Assembly (NCBI RefSeq): GCF_014132355.1
Contig: NZ_BLZO01000024.1
Location: forward strand, 1 to 64,000
Length of the DNA stretch: 64,000 nt
Source: Okeania sp. KiyG1
GTDB lineage: Bacteria; Cyanobacteriota; Cyanobacteriia; Cyanobacteriales; Microcoleaceae
Direction of reading: 5' to 3'
This document shows, one piece after another, positions 47,105 through 55,988 of the stretch. Positions within the stretch are counted from its first letter, which is position 1, and every line of letters starts with the position of its first letter. The translations under genes were made by a program, and so were the position numbers. The notes under the pieces are model-generated. The model was not told the origin of the DNA. It did not search any database and was given only the letters and a program-made list of their open reading frames with translations.

Positions 47105-48480
47105 TTTGACACTCCACGGGATAAATCCGCGTGGATTCTGACGGTTGTAAAAACAGGGGATAAATCCACCTGTTTTTACTTCTCATCAGTTGAGGGACTG
47201 TCATTGACCCCTACCTTTAAATCATCCATATCCATTACAGATACAGTTTTCTGTTGGCGAAGCCTGCCGGAGGCATAGATTCAAAGGACATGAAAAACCA
47301 AGCCATTGACCAATATGGGTGTGAAGCATTCCAATCAGCATTGCAAGTGTAACCATCAACACCTGTAAAAGTATGTTTAACTCTTTTACCTATTACACCA
47401 TGACGATGATCTGATTTACTGGTGTATGCTGCTGGTACAGACTCTACTGGTACACCTACTTTAATCGCTTTATACCTAGTAAATAACTCTAACTGATAAA
47501 AAGCCCAATGGTCTCGGTTTTTACTAGCATCTGACTTGGTTTTCTGCCGTTGCTTTGAACTTTGTCTGATACCCGACAAATCCTCAAACCGTAAACCCAT
47601 GTTGTAGTCTTGGGCAAATTGTACTAACTGTTTAGAAATTACATGATTGATGTGAGTCATAATTCTGCGCTCACGCCTTTCGATGTCCTTGATTTTTTTC
47701 AGTTTCTTAGCTTCCTGAAGTTGTCTCCGTAATAATTGAAATTTACGCCTTAAACTTTTTACTTGCTTTCCACTCCAAAATTTACCAAAGCTATGAGGCA
47801 ATGCTGCAACTGCAATATTATTTTGACCTCTATCTACTCCAATCCAACCATTAACTAATTCCGGCTCTGGAACATCCATAGATACCGAAATTAGAGCATA
47901 CCAAATACCTTTTCTAGATTTGGAGATTTTGAGAGAGCCCAAGAAACCATCTCCATGAATAATTTTTTCTAAAGTTTCTTGGTGTGAAGCTGAATGAACT
48001 GAAGCGAGGTATTCGTTTTTTCTGGCCTCGATATAGACTCAGAGAAACTGTAAATAAATCGCCTTGACGACTAACCCTATATCCTTGGTTATTGACTTCT
48101 ATTGGCAAACGTTTAAACTTTTTCACCTTGGTTTGAGCACAAGTATTCCTAATAGTTTGATTAATCCACATTGAACCAATTTCAATATGATGAAAATCCT
48201 TGCTTGTATACTTGCGACGAACTGATTTATCAACACTTAGCAATGTATTAGCTACTTCAGTATTGAGCAAAGTCAGGCGCTCAAATTCTGCTGCTTTACA
48301 AGCATTAAGGCGATAAAAAGGTAGTTTTAGTGTCAAAGTTAATTTACTCATAGGATTAATGATAACACAACCCTACACAATTGTGTGGGGCACTACGGGA
48401 TAAATCCCGTGGCTCATGTTTCATCGAGGGGTTGAAACCGCCTGGCTCTCATCTTCAACTCAAACTTTTGTAGCAAATAT
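47105..48480 (-). mobile_element. IS200/IS605-group element, TnpB only, decayed
   Basis: The right end (low coordinates, minus strand) reads AGAATCCACGCGG and CCGTGGAGTGTCA, the usual hairpin and end. On the other side hairpins occur at ~48370-48430. The limits are approximate. It is of a different lineage from the element at 6823, judged from the TnpB sequence. Confidence 0.7.
47235..48351 (-). pseudogene. tnpB: tnpB, frameshifted and zinc finger degraded
   Basis: The N-terminal frame (from 48351, MSKLTLTLKLPFYRLNACKA) runs through ...YRVSRQGDLFTVSLSL to about 48010, where one frame change leads to EKIIHGDGFLGSLKISKSRK and on to 47235. RuvC-I (IGVDRGQNNIAVAAL), RuvC-II (LRFEDLSGIR) and RuvC-III (CNADWNAS) are visible. 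The zinc-finger segment reads YTSKSDHRHGVIGKRVKHTF, where CxxC would be expected, so metal binding is lost. Both defects indicate decay. Confidence 0.88.
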
Positions 48481-48676
48481 TATTAGGCTATTAGGTACTT
48501 GAGAGTAATTTGCGACTTAATACAGATATTTTCCAGAAATATAGCAGTCGAAGGAAAGGATGCAGACATATCAAAAGCTTAAAGCTCAGACAACGCAAGA
48601 TTTTTCCTTCTTCCTTCTGCTATATCTACATCTTTATCTTTATATTCAAGATATCAAGCAGCAATATATATTATTT

Positions 48677-48917
48677 GGCGTTGCTGAATTGAAGTATGAA
48701 TGCGCGATTGTTTGGTTCTCGCCTTCGCCCCCGCGCATCCCCCGTTCAAAAAAAGCGAAGCAACATTTGGCATCCCCGTTCAACAAAAAGCGTAGCATCC
48801 TCTGGCTTCCCTTTCCAAGGGGGACGGGAGGGGGATAAAAAAGGGGACTTTTAGAGTTTTATTCCCCCAAAATTGGGGGGCTAGGGGGCTTGCATCATAC
48901 CCATAATCAGCAACGCC
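48677..48917. mobile_element. GGCGTTGCTGA MITE with 8-bp target duplication
   Basis: The ends are GGCGTTGCTGAATT and ATCAGCAACGCC. TATTATTT flanks both sides (48669-48676, 48918-48925). The interior includes the CCCCCAAAATTGGGGGGC hairpin and ATGAATGCGCGATTGTTTGG, shared in opposite orientation with 58057-58263. Confidence 0.9.
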
Positions 48918-49252
48918 TATTATTTTTTATTTCAAGAAAGCAGGCAAGAATTATCATTTTTTATAAATAGGAATGAACATTACTTCAATACTAGCATGAA
49001 CAACAAAGAAATCAGACAAAAAATATTAAATAAAAAGTTAAAATCAGCATTTTAGCGTAGCATTTGAGTAAATTCTCTAGGGTAGATATCAATTTTGAAT
49101 ACAAATAAAATTTATCAAAGTTCAGTAAGACTGCTGTTGAAGCATCAGTTTTTACTATTTATGATCGTATTAGAACATCTGCAATACCTGAACTAGGTCA
49201 TTATGTATAGATGTAAATGTGAGATTTATTCAAAAAAATCGCAATATAAACT

Positions 49253-49450
49253 ATGAAAGAGCAATACACTCAAACTAATGTCGCGAGACTTCTAGGAGTA
49301 TCTTTTCAGAGGGTTCATACTCTTAGAATTAGGAATAAGATTAAGTTTTATTGGGATGCAAGCTTAAAGGCTTGGGTAACATCAGAGGAGCATCTTCAAC
49401 AATATCTAACTGACAGAGGAAAAAAAGTACATTTGTCGTCTCATAAATAA
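49253..49450 (+). CDS. Small MerR/excisionase-like DNA-binding protein
   Basis: This 65-aa protein (QTNVARLLGVSFQRVHTLRI, then WVTSEEHLQQYL) has the layout of a winged-helix excisionase-type domain: a helix-turn-helix at residues 8-26 followed by a short wing and a helix. The target is unknown. A rho-independent terminator follows 25 bp after the stop, which supports a real, separately transcribed gene. No phage or integrase genes are nearby. Confidence 0.65.
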   Translation: MKEQYTQTNVARLLGVSFQRVHTLRIRNKIKFYWDASLKAWVTSEEHLQQYLTDRGKKVHLSSHK

Positions 49451-49474
49451 TCAAATTGGAAATACAGAACTATA

Positions 49475-49503
49475 AAAAAGGATACTAAATCAGCATCCTT
49501 TTT
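49475..49503 (+). terminator. Rho-independent terminator
   Basis: The stem AAAAAGGAT/ATCCTTTTT with an ~11-nt loop sits just downstream of the small DNA-binding protein and ends in a T run. Confidence 0.7.
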
Positions 49504-49608
49504 CACAGTTATTAACGATAATAGTGTGGTGTTATTATTACGATAACATTACTTATGTTGAATTTGAAGCAGTGAAGATTTGATACAAATATATGTTGCA
49601 AATAAGTA

Positions 49609-49773
49609 ATATCATGTCCGCTGGGGCGCGTTTGTGTAAAATCAAGGGTGAATATCTACAGGAAATTTACGTTTTTTCACACTTTTAAGCCCTCTTCCCT
49701 CTTCCTTCTTCCAACTTCGGTCTTCCTTCTTCCTTACTTCACTATATAATACCGATGCTACCGGACATGATAT
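49609..49773. mobile_element. ATATCATGTCCG MITE, copy 2
   Basis: The left ATATCATGTCCGC and right CCGGACATGATAT are inverted repeats. The inner GGGTGAATATCTACAGGAAA and a CTTCCTTCTT run match the copy at 38046-38240. A left-end-only relative lies at ~42078. Confidence 0.8.
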
Positions 49774-49819
49774 AATAAAGGACAGGAAACTTGATAATTA
49801 TCACTTTGTTAAGAAACAT

Positions 49820-49853
49820 AAAAAATAGGCAAATAAAGTAATGCCTATTTTTC
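49820..49853. terminator. Terminator-like hairpin
   Basis: The stem AAAAATAGGC/GCCTATTTTT with a 12-nt loop works on either strand. The nearest genes are 370 bp to the left and 210 bp to the right, so its user is unclear. Confidence 0.5.
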
Positions 49854-50061
49854 TATTTATTTTAACTTATCAAATATACTTTCCCTAGTTCTAGGAAGTA
49901 GTCAATGCTATCAAAATCTTACATGGAATTGACATTTACAGAAAGCTTGTGAAGCAATATCAGCAGCCGAAGCAGTTGGAGTTAATTTTCGACCCTTGAC
50001 ATCATCCCGACACAAGCTCTGCGAGGGATTCCCATCCATCGACCGTTACTACCGATCGCCC

Positions 50062-50622
50062 TTATTTCACTTGATACGGCAGAGATGAATGGTGCAGATT
50101 GATTTTCAGATCGCCGTTTTCATCGCGAACATAACCAAAAGTGTATTCTACCTTGATCTCGCTACCGTCTGCTTTGGTGAAAAAATATTCACCCATCGAG
50201 GTAGCTGTATCGCAGTTAGTAATAATTCCTTCATTCTCAAAGCGCACATTGTTATAGGGCGCAAGAGCAAAACCTTTATCTTCGCTGATACTGCCACTGA
50301 CAAAATAAGACAAAGCCTCTTTCTCTGTACCTCTGAATGGCTCATTGCTGGCCAGTGTTGGTTTGAACAAAACCGTACCAAGATCATAACCATAAAGCCT
50401 GTCAAGAGTACTTTGTGCTTCTGCTTCTGGGTTTTCTGCCTTGCCAATGGCGACAATGGCTTCGCCCCAGCTTTGCTGTGCAGCTAGAACATCGTTTTCT
50501 GTGACAGGATTTTCGCATGATGCAGATTGTACTATTGGCGTAGATTGAGGGTTCGTGCAACCAGCCATTGTGGTTACTGCAGATACGATTAAAAGTGCAA
50601 AGAAATTTGGTTTCATGGTCAT
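50062..50622 (-). CDS. Secreted lipoprotein, NTF2-like
   Basis: The 186-aa protein has a lipoprotein signal peptide: FFALLIVSAVTTMAGC, a lipobox with Cys21. The mature part (VLAAQQSWGEAIVAIGKAEN; YDLGTVLFKPTLASNEPFRG; EYFFTKADGSEIKVEYTFGY, ending INLHHSSLPY) resembles the NTF2/SnoaL-like, CaMKII-association type domain. Ligand or reaction unknown. It is on the same strand as the CO2-hydration gene but 358 bp downstream and behind a dispersed repeat, so it is probably not in that operon. Confidence 0.8.
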   Translation of the reverse strand: MTMKPNFFALLIVSAVTTMAGCTNPQSTPIVQSASCENPVTENDVLAAQQSWGEAIVAIGKAENPEAEAQSTLDRLYGYDLGTVLFKPTLASNEPFRGTEKEALSYFVSGSISEDKGFALAPYNNVRFENEGIITNCDTATSMGEYFFTKADGSEIKVEYTFGYVRDENGDLKINLHHSSLPYQVK

Positions 50623-50754
50623 CTTTTTCTTTTATAGGACTAGGCGTTAATAGGTTAACCTAATTTCCCCCTACAAGGCTACAACGACTACAGACAATTT
50701 TCTTGAGAAAGTTGCTGAAATTGTTCATCATTTCTAGATAATTGGCCAAGGAAA

Positions 50755-50977
50755 TTTAAGGTTTAACGCTCAAAAGGAGCGCATTTTAGGCGCATAGTTG
50801 GGCAGAAAAATCTTGGGACAAAACGCCCGCTCCTACCTCCTCACTCATTCCCATTTCTCCTGTATTCCCCTCCTCCTGGGAGGGGTTAGGGTGGGTTGGG
50901 AGGGGTTAGGGGTGGGTTGTCTCCTGTCTCCTGTCTCCTACCCCTACTAAAAGACTAGTTAAGCGCAAACCCTAATT
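50755..50977 (-). repeat. TTAGGGCTTGCTGA-type repeat, inverted copy
   Basis: ACGCTCAAAAGGAGCG with TTGGGCAGAAAAATCTTGGG matches the reverse complement of 20785-20840, and GCAAACCCTAATTA forms the other end. GGAGGGGTTAGGG-type short repeats lie within it. Confidence 0.55.
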
Positions 50978-50980
50978 ATA

Positions 50981-52264
50981 TTAACGATAACCTTGGCGCT
51001 GAATATCTCGCAACCGAGCTTCTGGACGCTTAAATCTATCTAGTTGTGCTTCAAAAAATGCACGATTTGCTTTTAAATGTTCTAGGTCTGGGTCATCTAA
51101 AGGATGTAATGTTGCCTGTCTTAATGCTTGAATAACTGCGGAAGTTACACAATACATTGAGCGTTGAAAAGTAACTCCTAACTGAATCAACATATCATCT
51201 TCCCCTCGACAATTTTGTTTGTAATAATCAACTAAAAATGATGGTAAAAAATGCAGCATATCCTGCATTAATAATGTGGGAGGGATACCAGCATTTCCTA
51301 CTGGAAAAACATCTGCATAAAGAATGCCATAATGAAAGTCTTTTTGATTTTCTGGTATCTGTTTTGCTTGAGCATTATAAGACTTTGTGCCACGGAAAGG
51401 TGCAGTGCGATAAAAGACAGCTTCTACATAAGGTAAAGCAGCTTCAAATAACCAAGTAAAACCACAAGATTTGGGAATAATTTCGTATAATTCACCCCGA
51501 ATATAAACATGATGATAAATCGGGCGATCTGCTACAGCAAAAATTCCATTTACTAGAAAATTCATTGCTTCTGGAACGCTGGTTAGTTTACCTTCGTTAT
51601 ATAAGTCAAACATTTCAAAAAAAACAGCAGCCATTACTTCCCAAAATAAACCAAGATTACTGTAATAAGAAAGTTGTCTGACCTGTTCGATAAACATTTC
51701 TGGGAACAATTTATATAAGCCTAACATTACAGGATTTCCTTTAAAATAAGCTTTAATTGCTTTATCTGCTGCAGCCTTATATTCAGGAGTATCTAAATAA
51801 GGGTCAAATTTACCTCCCATTTCCCGATGCCAAAACATTGCTCGCATACAAGCTTCGGCAAATTCCATATTAATTCTGTCATGCCATAAATGATGTAATA
51901 ATTTTGATTTTTTGCCACTTTCTCCCTTTTCAATAAATGCTAAAAGTTCTGGATGAGCTGTTGCTTCTCCACGCCAAACTCTTAAGTCGGCATCATCACC
52001 TGCATAGTGGTTATGAAGTTCTAAATATTCTTTTGGCAGGAAGTATTTAAAGAATGGTAAGGGGTCTAAAAATACTCGTTCGGCAATATAAAGTAAGTCG
52101 CGCCAATAGAAATCCATTGGTACTGCATAAGCTTTATAAATACCGATAATTTGCATTAGGTTTTCTGGGGTATCTGGTAGCATTGCTCCACCTGCTTCGA
52201 GGCGGTGAATAATTTCGGCAAATTCATGTTGAGATGGGGGAAGTTTTGTTGTTGTTTGTGTCAT
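50981..52264 (-). CDS. CO2 hydration protein (CupA/CupB, ChpY/ChpX)
   Basis: The 427-aa protein is the CO2-hydrating subunit of the specialised NDH-1 complexes that convert CO2 to bicarbonate at the thylakoid cytosolic face. Family blocks include LYIAERVFLDPLPFFKYFLP, KLLHHLWHDRINMEFAEA (residues 121-138), NFLVNGIFAVADRPIYHHVY and DVFPVGNAGIPPTLLMQDM. From memory, the His and Arg of the HHLWHDR segment are proposed metal ligands; here His125 and Arg130. Length and the ndhF-ndhD-cup order favour CupA of the low-CO2-inducible set, but no cupS follows and I cannot exclude CupB. An 838-bp spacer separates it from ndhD. Confidence 0.93.
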   Translation of the reverse strand: MTQTTTKLPPSQHEFAEIIHRLEAGGAMLPDTPENLMQIIGIYKAYAVPMDFYWRDLLYIAERVFLDPLPFFKYFLPKEYLELHNHYAGDDADLRVWRGEATAHPELLAFIEKGESGKKSKLLHHLWHDRINMEFAEACMRAMFWHREMGGKFDPYLDTPEYKAAADKAIKAYFKGNPVMLGLYKLFPEMFIEQVRQLSYYSNLGLFWEVMAAVFFEMFDLYNEGKLTSVPEAMNFLVNGIFAVADRPIYHHVYIRGELYEIIPKSCGFTWLFEAALPYVEAVFYRTAPFRGTKSYNAQAKQIPENQKDFHYGILYADVFPVGNAGIPPTLLMQDMLHFLPSFLVDYYKQNCRGEDDMLIQLGVTFQRSMYCVTSAVIQALRQATLHPLDDPDLEHLKANRAFFEAQLDRFKRPEARLRDIQRQGYR

Positions 52265-53102
52265 TTCAATTATCAGTTATCAGTACTTTGTAGGTTGGGT
52301 TGAGGAACCCCGTTAGCGGAGCTTATCCGGAGGATAAACCCAACAACGAGTTTGTATAGCACTACGCAAATAGGGCGCGGATCTTCCTCTATTTCCTACT
52401 CCCTACTCTCTTTTCATTTTAATTTATTGTCCTAACCAAAGAACGTACTGCTATATCTGTATCTGTTGGGTTGCGCTACCGCTTAACCCAACCTACGGTA
52501 TTATAAACTTTCTGTTTTTATCTCTAGCAAAAAAACCTAATTTCTCTACTCCAGGAAATTAAAATCTGCTATCTGCTGTATTTATCAAGCTATAGCAAAG
52601 AACGAGTTGGTTAGCTAGTAGTGGACTGTTTCACCTAAAATAGTGCATTAGCTTTTTTAGTCACCCCATCCCCCATCACCCCCAAATTCCCCTCCACCGG
52701 AGGGGTTAGGGGTGGGTTCCCATCACCCCATTTTCTAATGCAACATTTAAGATGAAACAGTCCAGTAGGGTGTGTTAGAGGTAGCGTAGCACACCAAAAC
52801 CCTATATCTATTAGACATCTTGAAAGTGAATTGGTATAACAACGAGGTTGTATTTGTTGGGTTGCGCTAGCGCTTAACCCAACCTACGGTATTATCAATA
52901 ATTATCTGAACTTTGTAGGTTGGGTTGAGGAACCCCCGAAACCCAACAACAATAATTGTATTTGTTGGGTTGCGCTAGCGCTTAACCCAACCTACGGTAT
53001 TATAAACTTTCTGTTTTTATCTCTAGCAAAAAAACCTAATTTCTCTACTTCAGGAAATTAAAATCTGCCATATTTATCAAGCTATAGCAAAGAACGAGTT
53101 GG
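52265..53102. other. Repeat-filled spacer between cup and ndhD
   Basis: Five copies of a short palindromic element (GTAGGTTGGGTTGAGGAACC or GTTGGGTTGCGCTA, with TTAACCCAACCTAC) lie at about 52290, 52466, 52856, 52916 and 52962. A ~115-bp direct repeat (TTATAAACTTTCTGTTTTTA) occurs at ~52501 and ~52999. There is no gene and no obvious terminator. Confidence 0.65.
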
Positions 53103-54707
53103 TTAGGACTTATGCAGATGATAAACCTTAGACAGGGAAGTGTTTTTCCTACTGTTCCCTGTTCCCTGTTCCCTGTTCCCTGCTATAGCTAAATTTTGAC
53201 TTTTGACTTTTGACTTTTGAATTTCTATATTTGACTTTTGAATTTCTACAGGAGAATTAGTCACTAAAAATTTGGAAGTTGCTTCACTCCAACGCACTAA
53301 CCAAGTAGGTTGAATTCCTAAAAAGAAAATGACTACTGCTAATACTAAAGCAGGGGTACGTTCAGACCAAATAACTTTAGGATAATAAGCTGTCTCATTA
53401 TCTAGTTTGCCGAAACAAGTACGGTTTAACAAAATCACAAAATAAACGGCAGTTAAACCACTGGCAATAATACACAACAGAGTCGGAATAGGAAACACCG
53501 GAAAACTTCCCTGAAATACCAGAAACTCAGCAGCAAAACCAACCATTCCCGGAATACCTGCACTTGCCATTCCACCCATAATTAATAAAGCACTCGTCAA
53601 AGGTAAACCACGCACCGGACTCATCAAACCATTCAACACAGATAATTCACGAGTACCAACTTTGCTTTCCACCACACCCACTAGGTGAAATAGAATCGCT
53701 AAAATTAAACCGTGAGCAACCATTTGAGAAATAGCTCCCACTAAACTCAAAGGTGTATTAGCCGCAGCAGCAACAATAATATAACCCATGTGACCAATTG
53801 AACTGTAGGCCACCATTCGTTTAATGTCTTGTTGAGCGATCGCTGCTAATGCTCCATACAAGACGCTAAAAGTACCAAGTATCGCTATTCCGGGGGCGAC
53901 TATTTGCCAGGTTTCAGGAAATAATCCTAAAGCAAAACGCAATAGTCCATAAGTGCCTAATTTTGCTAATATGCCGCCTAGAAGAATGGTGACAGGGGGA
54001 GATGATTCGACATAAGCATCTGGCAACCAAGTGTGTAAAGGTACTAATGGAATTTTGATGCCGAATCCTACTAAGAGAATAGTTAGTAAGATAAGTTGGG
54101 TTTTTAGTGATAGTCCTTGGGTTGAGATTAGGTCATAATCAAAACTGGGAGAATTGCTTAACCAAGTTACTCCTAAAAATCCTGCTAATATTAGAATTCC
54201 GGATACTGCTGTATAGATCAGAAATTTTGTTGCTGCATAACCTCGTTTTTGACTACCCCAAATTGCTATTAATAAATAGATTGGGATTAATTCTAGTTCA
54301 TAAAAGAGAACAAATAATAATAGGTTTGCGGAGAGAAAAGCACCTGCTATTCCGGCATTTACTAACAAAATTAAGGGGTAGTATAATCGCGGGCGATCGA
54401 TATTATTGCCATAACCATAAACTACGATAAATGTTAGTAAGGAATTTAGGGCGAGTAAGGGTAAGGATAAACCATCTATGCCGATACTATAGGTTAAGCC
54501 TAATTGGGGAATCCAGGTAAAATGTTCTTGAAATTGTAAACCTGGATTATTTAGGTTAAATTTAATGGCAATTTCTACAGTCCAAGCTATTAGAGATAGG
54601 GCAATTGCTAAGGTGATTTTTCGTAATTTTTCATCGGTAATTTTTCCGGGAAAAAATCCGACTAAAGCTGCCCCTAAAATTGGGATTATAATTAAAACAC
54701 TGAGCAT
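53103..54707 (-). CDS. ndhD: NDH-1 subunit NdhD, CO2-uptake type
   Basis: NdhD is a proton-pumping antiporter-like membrane subunit of NDH-1; with NdhF and the Cup protein it forms the CO2-uptake complex. The 534-aa protein has ~14 helices, with PLALNSLLTFIVVYG, FYELELIPIYLLIAIWG (Glu of helix 5), LLVGFGIKIPLVPLHTWLPD (Lys) and IGHMGYIIVAAA. The normal end is near residue 485 (ATSKFLVTNSPVE). The last ~50 residues (IQKSNIEIQKSKVKSQNL, then GNREQGTGNSRK) are encoded by dispersed AAAAGTCAAAAGTC and GGGAACAGGGAACA repeats that displaced the stop. Subtype D3 is likely but not proven. Confidence 0.94.
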   Translation of the reverse strand: MLSVLIIIPILGAALVGFFPGKITDEKLRKITLAIALSLIAWTVEIAIKFNLNNPGLQFQEHFTWIPQLGLTYSIGIDGLSLPLLALNSLLTFIVVYGYGNNIDRPRLYYPLILLVNAGIAGAFLSANLLLFVLFYELELIPIYLLIAIWGSQKRGYAATKFLIYTAVSGILILAGFLGVTWLSNSPSFDYDLISTQGLSLKTQLILLTILLVGFGIKIPLVPLHTWLPDAYVESSPPVTILLGGILAKLGTYGLLRFALGLFPETWQIVAPGIAILGTFSVLYGALAAIAQQDIKRMVAYSSIGHMGYIIVAAAANTPLSLVGAISQMVAHGLILAILFHLVGVVESKVGTRELSVLNGLMSPVRGLPLTSALLIMGGMASAGIPGMVGFAAEFLVFQGSFPVFPIPTLLCIIASGLTAVYFVILLNRTCFGKLDNETAYYPKVIWSERTPALVLAVVIFFLGIQPTWLVRWSEATSKFLVTNSPVEIQKSNIEIQKSKVKSQNLAIAGNREQGTGNSRKNTSLSKVYHLHKS

Positions 54708-54724
54708 AATTTTTTGTTATTTTT

Positions 54725-55660
54725 CTGTTGATTAAATTTCAGTCTGTCACGACATATATTTTTGATTTTGATGTGAGAATTATTCATCGGAATGATTGAA
54801 AGTTTTGCCTCATAACAATTACTATTAACCAGCTTAATCATAGAGTAAAACTAATCAAAATAATAGCCTGCCACGACATAGATTTTTAATTCTGATGTAA
54901 GAATTATTCATTTGAGATTTTTTCTGTGAATTAACCCGCTGCTAAATCAGCTTAAAAATTTCCCAAATATTAGCCAACGACCAGAGTTATTTTTCAGTGT
55001 CATGTAGGGATGATTTGCCGGAATAATTGATTGAATTTTTTCCTGTCAATCAACTCACTACTAAATCAGATTAGATTCAACATCTCAAAATTTTAGTCTA
55101 GTACAACCAACGGGTAATTTTTCAGTATCATCTACAGATTATTCATCGGAATAATTGAGATTTTTCCGTAAATTAACTGACTGCTAAATCAGCTTGATTA
55201 TCTGCTTAAAAAATTCCCAAATATTAGCCTAGTACCAGAGTTATTTTTGAGTGTAATCTACAGATGATTTCCCAAATAAATTGATTGAAATTTTTCCTCA
55301 AATCAATCCACTACTAAATCAATTTAGATTTAATATCTCAAAATTTTAGTCTGGCAAAAACTATAATTTTTGAGTGTAATCTACGGATGATTTACCGAAA
55401 TAATTGATTGAGATTTTTCCTGTAAATTAACTGAATACTAAATCAGATTAGATTCAACATCTCAAAATTTTAGTCTACTACAACTAACGAGTAATTTTTA
55501 AGTGTAATCTTAAGTGTAATCTACAGATTATCCATCGAAATGATTTAGATTTTTCCGTAAATTAACCTGCTGTTAAATCAGCTTTATGGCAGGCTTAAAT
55601 ATTTCAAAAATTCAAGGCAAGCATTACAGTTATTTTTGACTATGATATACAGAAAATTAA
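54725..55660. repeat. Degenerate ~125-bp tandem repeats between ndhF and ndhD
   Basis: Seven or eight diverged units contain TTATTCATCGGAATAATTGA or GATGATTTxCCGxAATAATT, TTTTTCCTGTAAATTAAC and CTACTAAATCAG, with starts near 54781, 54905, 55011, 55138, 55263, 55386 and 55525. They are older and more diverged than the other arrays in the window. No ORF. Confidence 0.8.
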
Positions 55661-55988
55661 TCAGAATATAAGCTTTCTCAAGTTATAAATTTTCTCAATG
55701 AAGTTGCGCTTAATAAAAGATAACAGCCATTAGTAAAATTCAGGTTTTGGTAAAAATTATTAAGCGCATTGTTACAGAGAAATAGTATCAGCTATTAGCG
55801 GTCAGCTCTTCCTAGGTCATGCTACACAAACGGCTTTTTAATCAATGAAGTAAAAATTTGTTTAACTCAGGACTTACGCAAATTTACTTTTAAACCACAA
55901 TTTGTAGGGGGAAAATGGTATTCGCCCTCCCTATATATAGCTGACCGCTGATAGCTGAAATGCTGACCGCTATATAGCTGACCGCTTT
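55661..55988. other. Intergenic after ndhF
   Basis: It contains a left-end-only AGGACTTACGCA MITE fragment at 55868-55945 with GGTATTCGCCCTC, and GCTGACCGCTGATAGCTGA runs just before the ndhF stop. No gene. Confidence 0.5.
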
